DNA of 64,000 nt from Maribacter forsetii DSM 18668 (GTDB taxonomy: Bacteria > Bacteroidota > Bacteroidia > Flavobacteriales > Flavobacteriaceae): NCBI RefSeq assembly GCF_000744105.1, contig NZ_JQLH01000001.1, forward strand, positions 2,294,001 through 2,358,000, read 5' to 3'. Below the pieces are notes generated by a model, which saw only the letters and a program-made list of their open reading frames with translations, was not told the DNA's origin and did no database searches. The position numbers and the translations under genes are program-made. Shown piece by piece: positions 62,806 through 64,000 of the stretch. Position 1 is the first letter of the stretch. Each line of letters begins with the position of its first letter.

Positions 62806-63669
62806 TTATACTGAACTGGCTCTGAATGCCTTAGGAGAAACACCAACATTTTTTTTGAAAAATTTGGTGAAATTTGTCAGCTCGTCAAAGCCAATTTCAT
62901 ACGCTATCTCTTTAAAACCATTATCTGTACTGACAATAGATCTTTTTGCCTCAAGAATTACGTAGCCGTCTATAAAGGTTTTAGCCGTACCCAATGTAAA
63001 CTCCTTAACCACTTCATTTAGGTGTTTGGTAGTAATGGTAAGCATTTCGGCATAGTCTTTCACATTTCTTGTAGTAGCATAATTTTGCTCTACTAAATTT
63101 TTGAATGCTATAAAAACCGTATAGTTCTTAACGTTATTTTGAGGTGATTGCTGATTATATTCCCGTTCAAGTCTCAGTAAATAGAGATTGATCAAAGAGG
63201 CTACTATATTGTTTCTTGCAAAGGTGTTTGAATTGGTAAGTTCTGCATTCAATTCCTGTAAAAAAGAATGGTTGAGCTCCTTGTTTTGTGAAATAGGGGA
63301 TGTCACGTGATAATTATACAGATGCGATATCATATTGATCGAGGATTTTGAGAAGTGGTTCATGACAAAATCTTCTGTAAACAACACCAAAAATCCTTTA
63401 TAAGTAGCATTTTTTTGAAAGGCATGAACTTGACCTTTTGCTAACTTTAGTACCGAGTCTTTTTTAACGGCATAATCCTTTAAGTCTACTTGATGCGTAC
63501 CCTTACCCTCTGTAACGATCAGTAAGGCAAAAAAATGAATCCTATGCGGTTGGGTAGGGTTGTGGTCTGCTATTTCAGGTATTCTAGCAAAAAACTGTGT
63601 TAAGTTCAAACATTCGAAACTATGTTTGTTTTCGGCATCTTGAAATGATATGTCTGGTATATTTTTCAA
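62806..63669 (-). CDS. AraC-family transcriptional regulator
   Basis: 287 residues: N-terminal cupin-like sensor (HRIHFFALLIVTEGKGTHQV) and C-terminal double helix-turn-helix with YAEMLTITTKHLNEVVKEF and IAYEIGFDELTNFTKFFKKNVGVSP. Probably controls the downstream ABM/SnoaL lipoprotein gene. Confidence 0.9.
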   Translation of the reverse strand: MKNIPDISFQDAENKHSFECLNLTQFFARIPEIADHNPTQPHRIHFFALLIVTEGKGTHQVDLKDYAVKKDSVLKLAKGQVHAFQKNATYKGFLVLFTEDFVMNHFSKSSINMISHLYNYHVTSPISQNKELNHSFLQELNAELTNSNTFARNNIVASLINLYLLRLEREYNQQSPQNNVKNYTVFIAFKNLVEQNYATTRNVKDYAEMLTITTKHLNEVVKEFTLGTAKTFIDGYVILEAKRSIVSTDNGFKEIAYEIGFDELTNFTKFFKKNVGVSPKAFRASSV

Positions 63670-63777
63670 GGTTCACATTTAGTTTACATGTTTTGGAATA
63701 CTAAAAATAAGCTAATTCATAACAAAGGGTTAATATATAAATGTATATCTAGAACCCATCTATCAAATGTATAAGCT

Positions 63778-64000
63778 TTATTGCCCGACCTCATTGACTA
63801 ATTCGCTTCCGTTTTCAAATGCTTTTATATTCTCTAAAGTAATAGTAGTTATTTGATCCATGGCTTCCTTAGTAAAATACGCTTGATGAGAAGTAATCAA
63901 TACATTAGGGAAGCTTAATAGTCTTAATAACATATCATCCTCAATAATAACTTCAGAATGGTCTTCGAAGAAAAGATTCTCTTCCTGCTCGTAAACATCA
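63778..64000 (-). CDS. D-lactate dehydrogenase-type 2-hydroxyacid dehydrogenase (3' part)
   Basis: The last 73 codons, cut by the window edge. Reads DVYEQEENLFFEDHSEVIIE, then LSFPNVLITSHQAYFTKEAM with the catalytic His, and ends ENGSELVNEVGQ. The DVYE.EE..FFEDHS pattern is typical of LdhA-type D-lactate dehydrogenases. Confidence 0.85.
   Translation of the reverse strand, partial: DVYEQEENLFFEDHSEVIIEDDMLLRLLSFPNVLITSHQAYFTKEAMDQITTITLENIKAFENGSELVNEVGQ

Overview
The window looks like chromosomal DNA of a marine member of the Flavobacteriaceae (Bacteroidota), of the Maribacter/Zobellia kind. The evidence is AT-rich DNA, no Shine-Dalgarno-like spacers, several TAnnTTTG-type promoter elements, a 287-residue primary sigma factor of the flavobacterial type, many lipoproteins, a YaiO-type outer-membrane barrel, a PL7 alginate lyase and AT-rich strong-hairpin terminators. 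The genus is inference. No rRNA, tRNA, CRISPR array, transposase or phage gene was seen.

Layout. 0.1-1.9 kb: a DUF1853 gene beside about 900 bp of odd word-like repeats and two copies of a palindromic element. 1.9-7.6 kb: a VWA/MoxR-like ATPase pair, an OmpR-type two-component system, a membrane protein. 7.8-15.4 kb: housekeeping genes (a divergent TruA, CorA, CysE-CysM, DUF2461, acyl-CoA thioesterase, M19 dipeptidase). 15.6-26.5 kb: the most interesting block, a tight six-gene run coding for a hybrid histidine kinase, a stand-alone receiver, a membrane-anchored HEAT-repeat protein, a processive family-2 glycosyltransferase, an LtaS-like phosphotransferase with TPR tail and a YaiO-like barrel. 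It meets tail-to-tail a periplasmic protein joining an ILEI/FAM3-like domain to a glycerophosphodiesterase. Together these read as a phosphorelay-controlled, synthase-dependent exopolysaccharide system whose polymer may carry glycerophosphate or a similar group. 26.5-31.3 kb: two tandem paralogous microprotein ORFs, rpoD, DUF6155, a hydroxyacid dehydrogenase, a helicase.

31.5-44.7 kb is a plastic accessory region: a membrane alpha/beta hydrolase, a repeat field with a 160-bp palindromic element, a glycosyltransferase whose 3' end recurs as two decayed copies flanking other genes, a cassette-like small gene, a TlpA-like lipoprotein, an NHL-repeat lipoprotein flanked on both sides by remnants of one short-chain dehydrogenase gene, and a SUFU-domain protein beside an unknown partner. 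44.8-48.9 kb: a trans-sulfuration gene pair, a RidA-like protein and a Crp/Fnr regulator. 49.3-51.6 kb: small exported proteins and a second Crp/Fnr regulator. 51.8-54.6 kb: thiamin salvage operon thiM-thiE-tenA-thiD. 54.7-63.7 kb: alginate lyase, oxidoreductases, nitrilase, siderophore-interacting-type flavoprotein, a methyltransferase/zinc-ribbon/MsrQ-like operon, a lipoprotein with duplicated ABM and SnoaL domains, and an AraC regulator. The window ends inside a D-lactate dehydrogenase-type gene.

All family names are from reading the translated sequences and remembered motifs; no database search was run.
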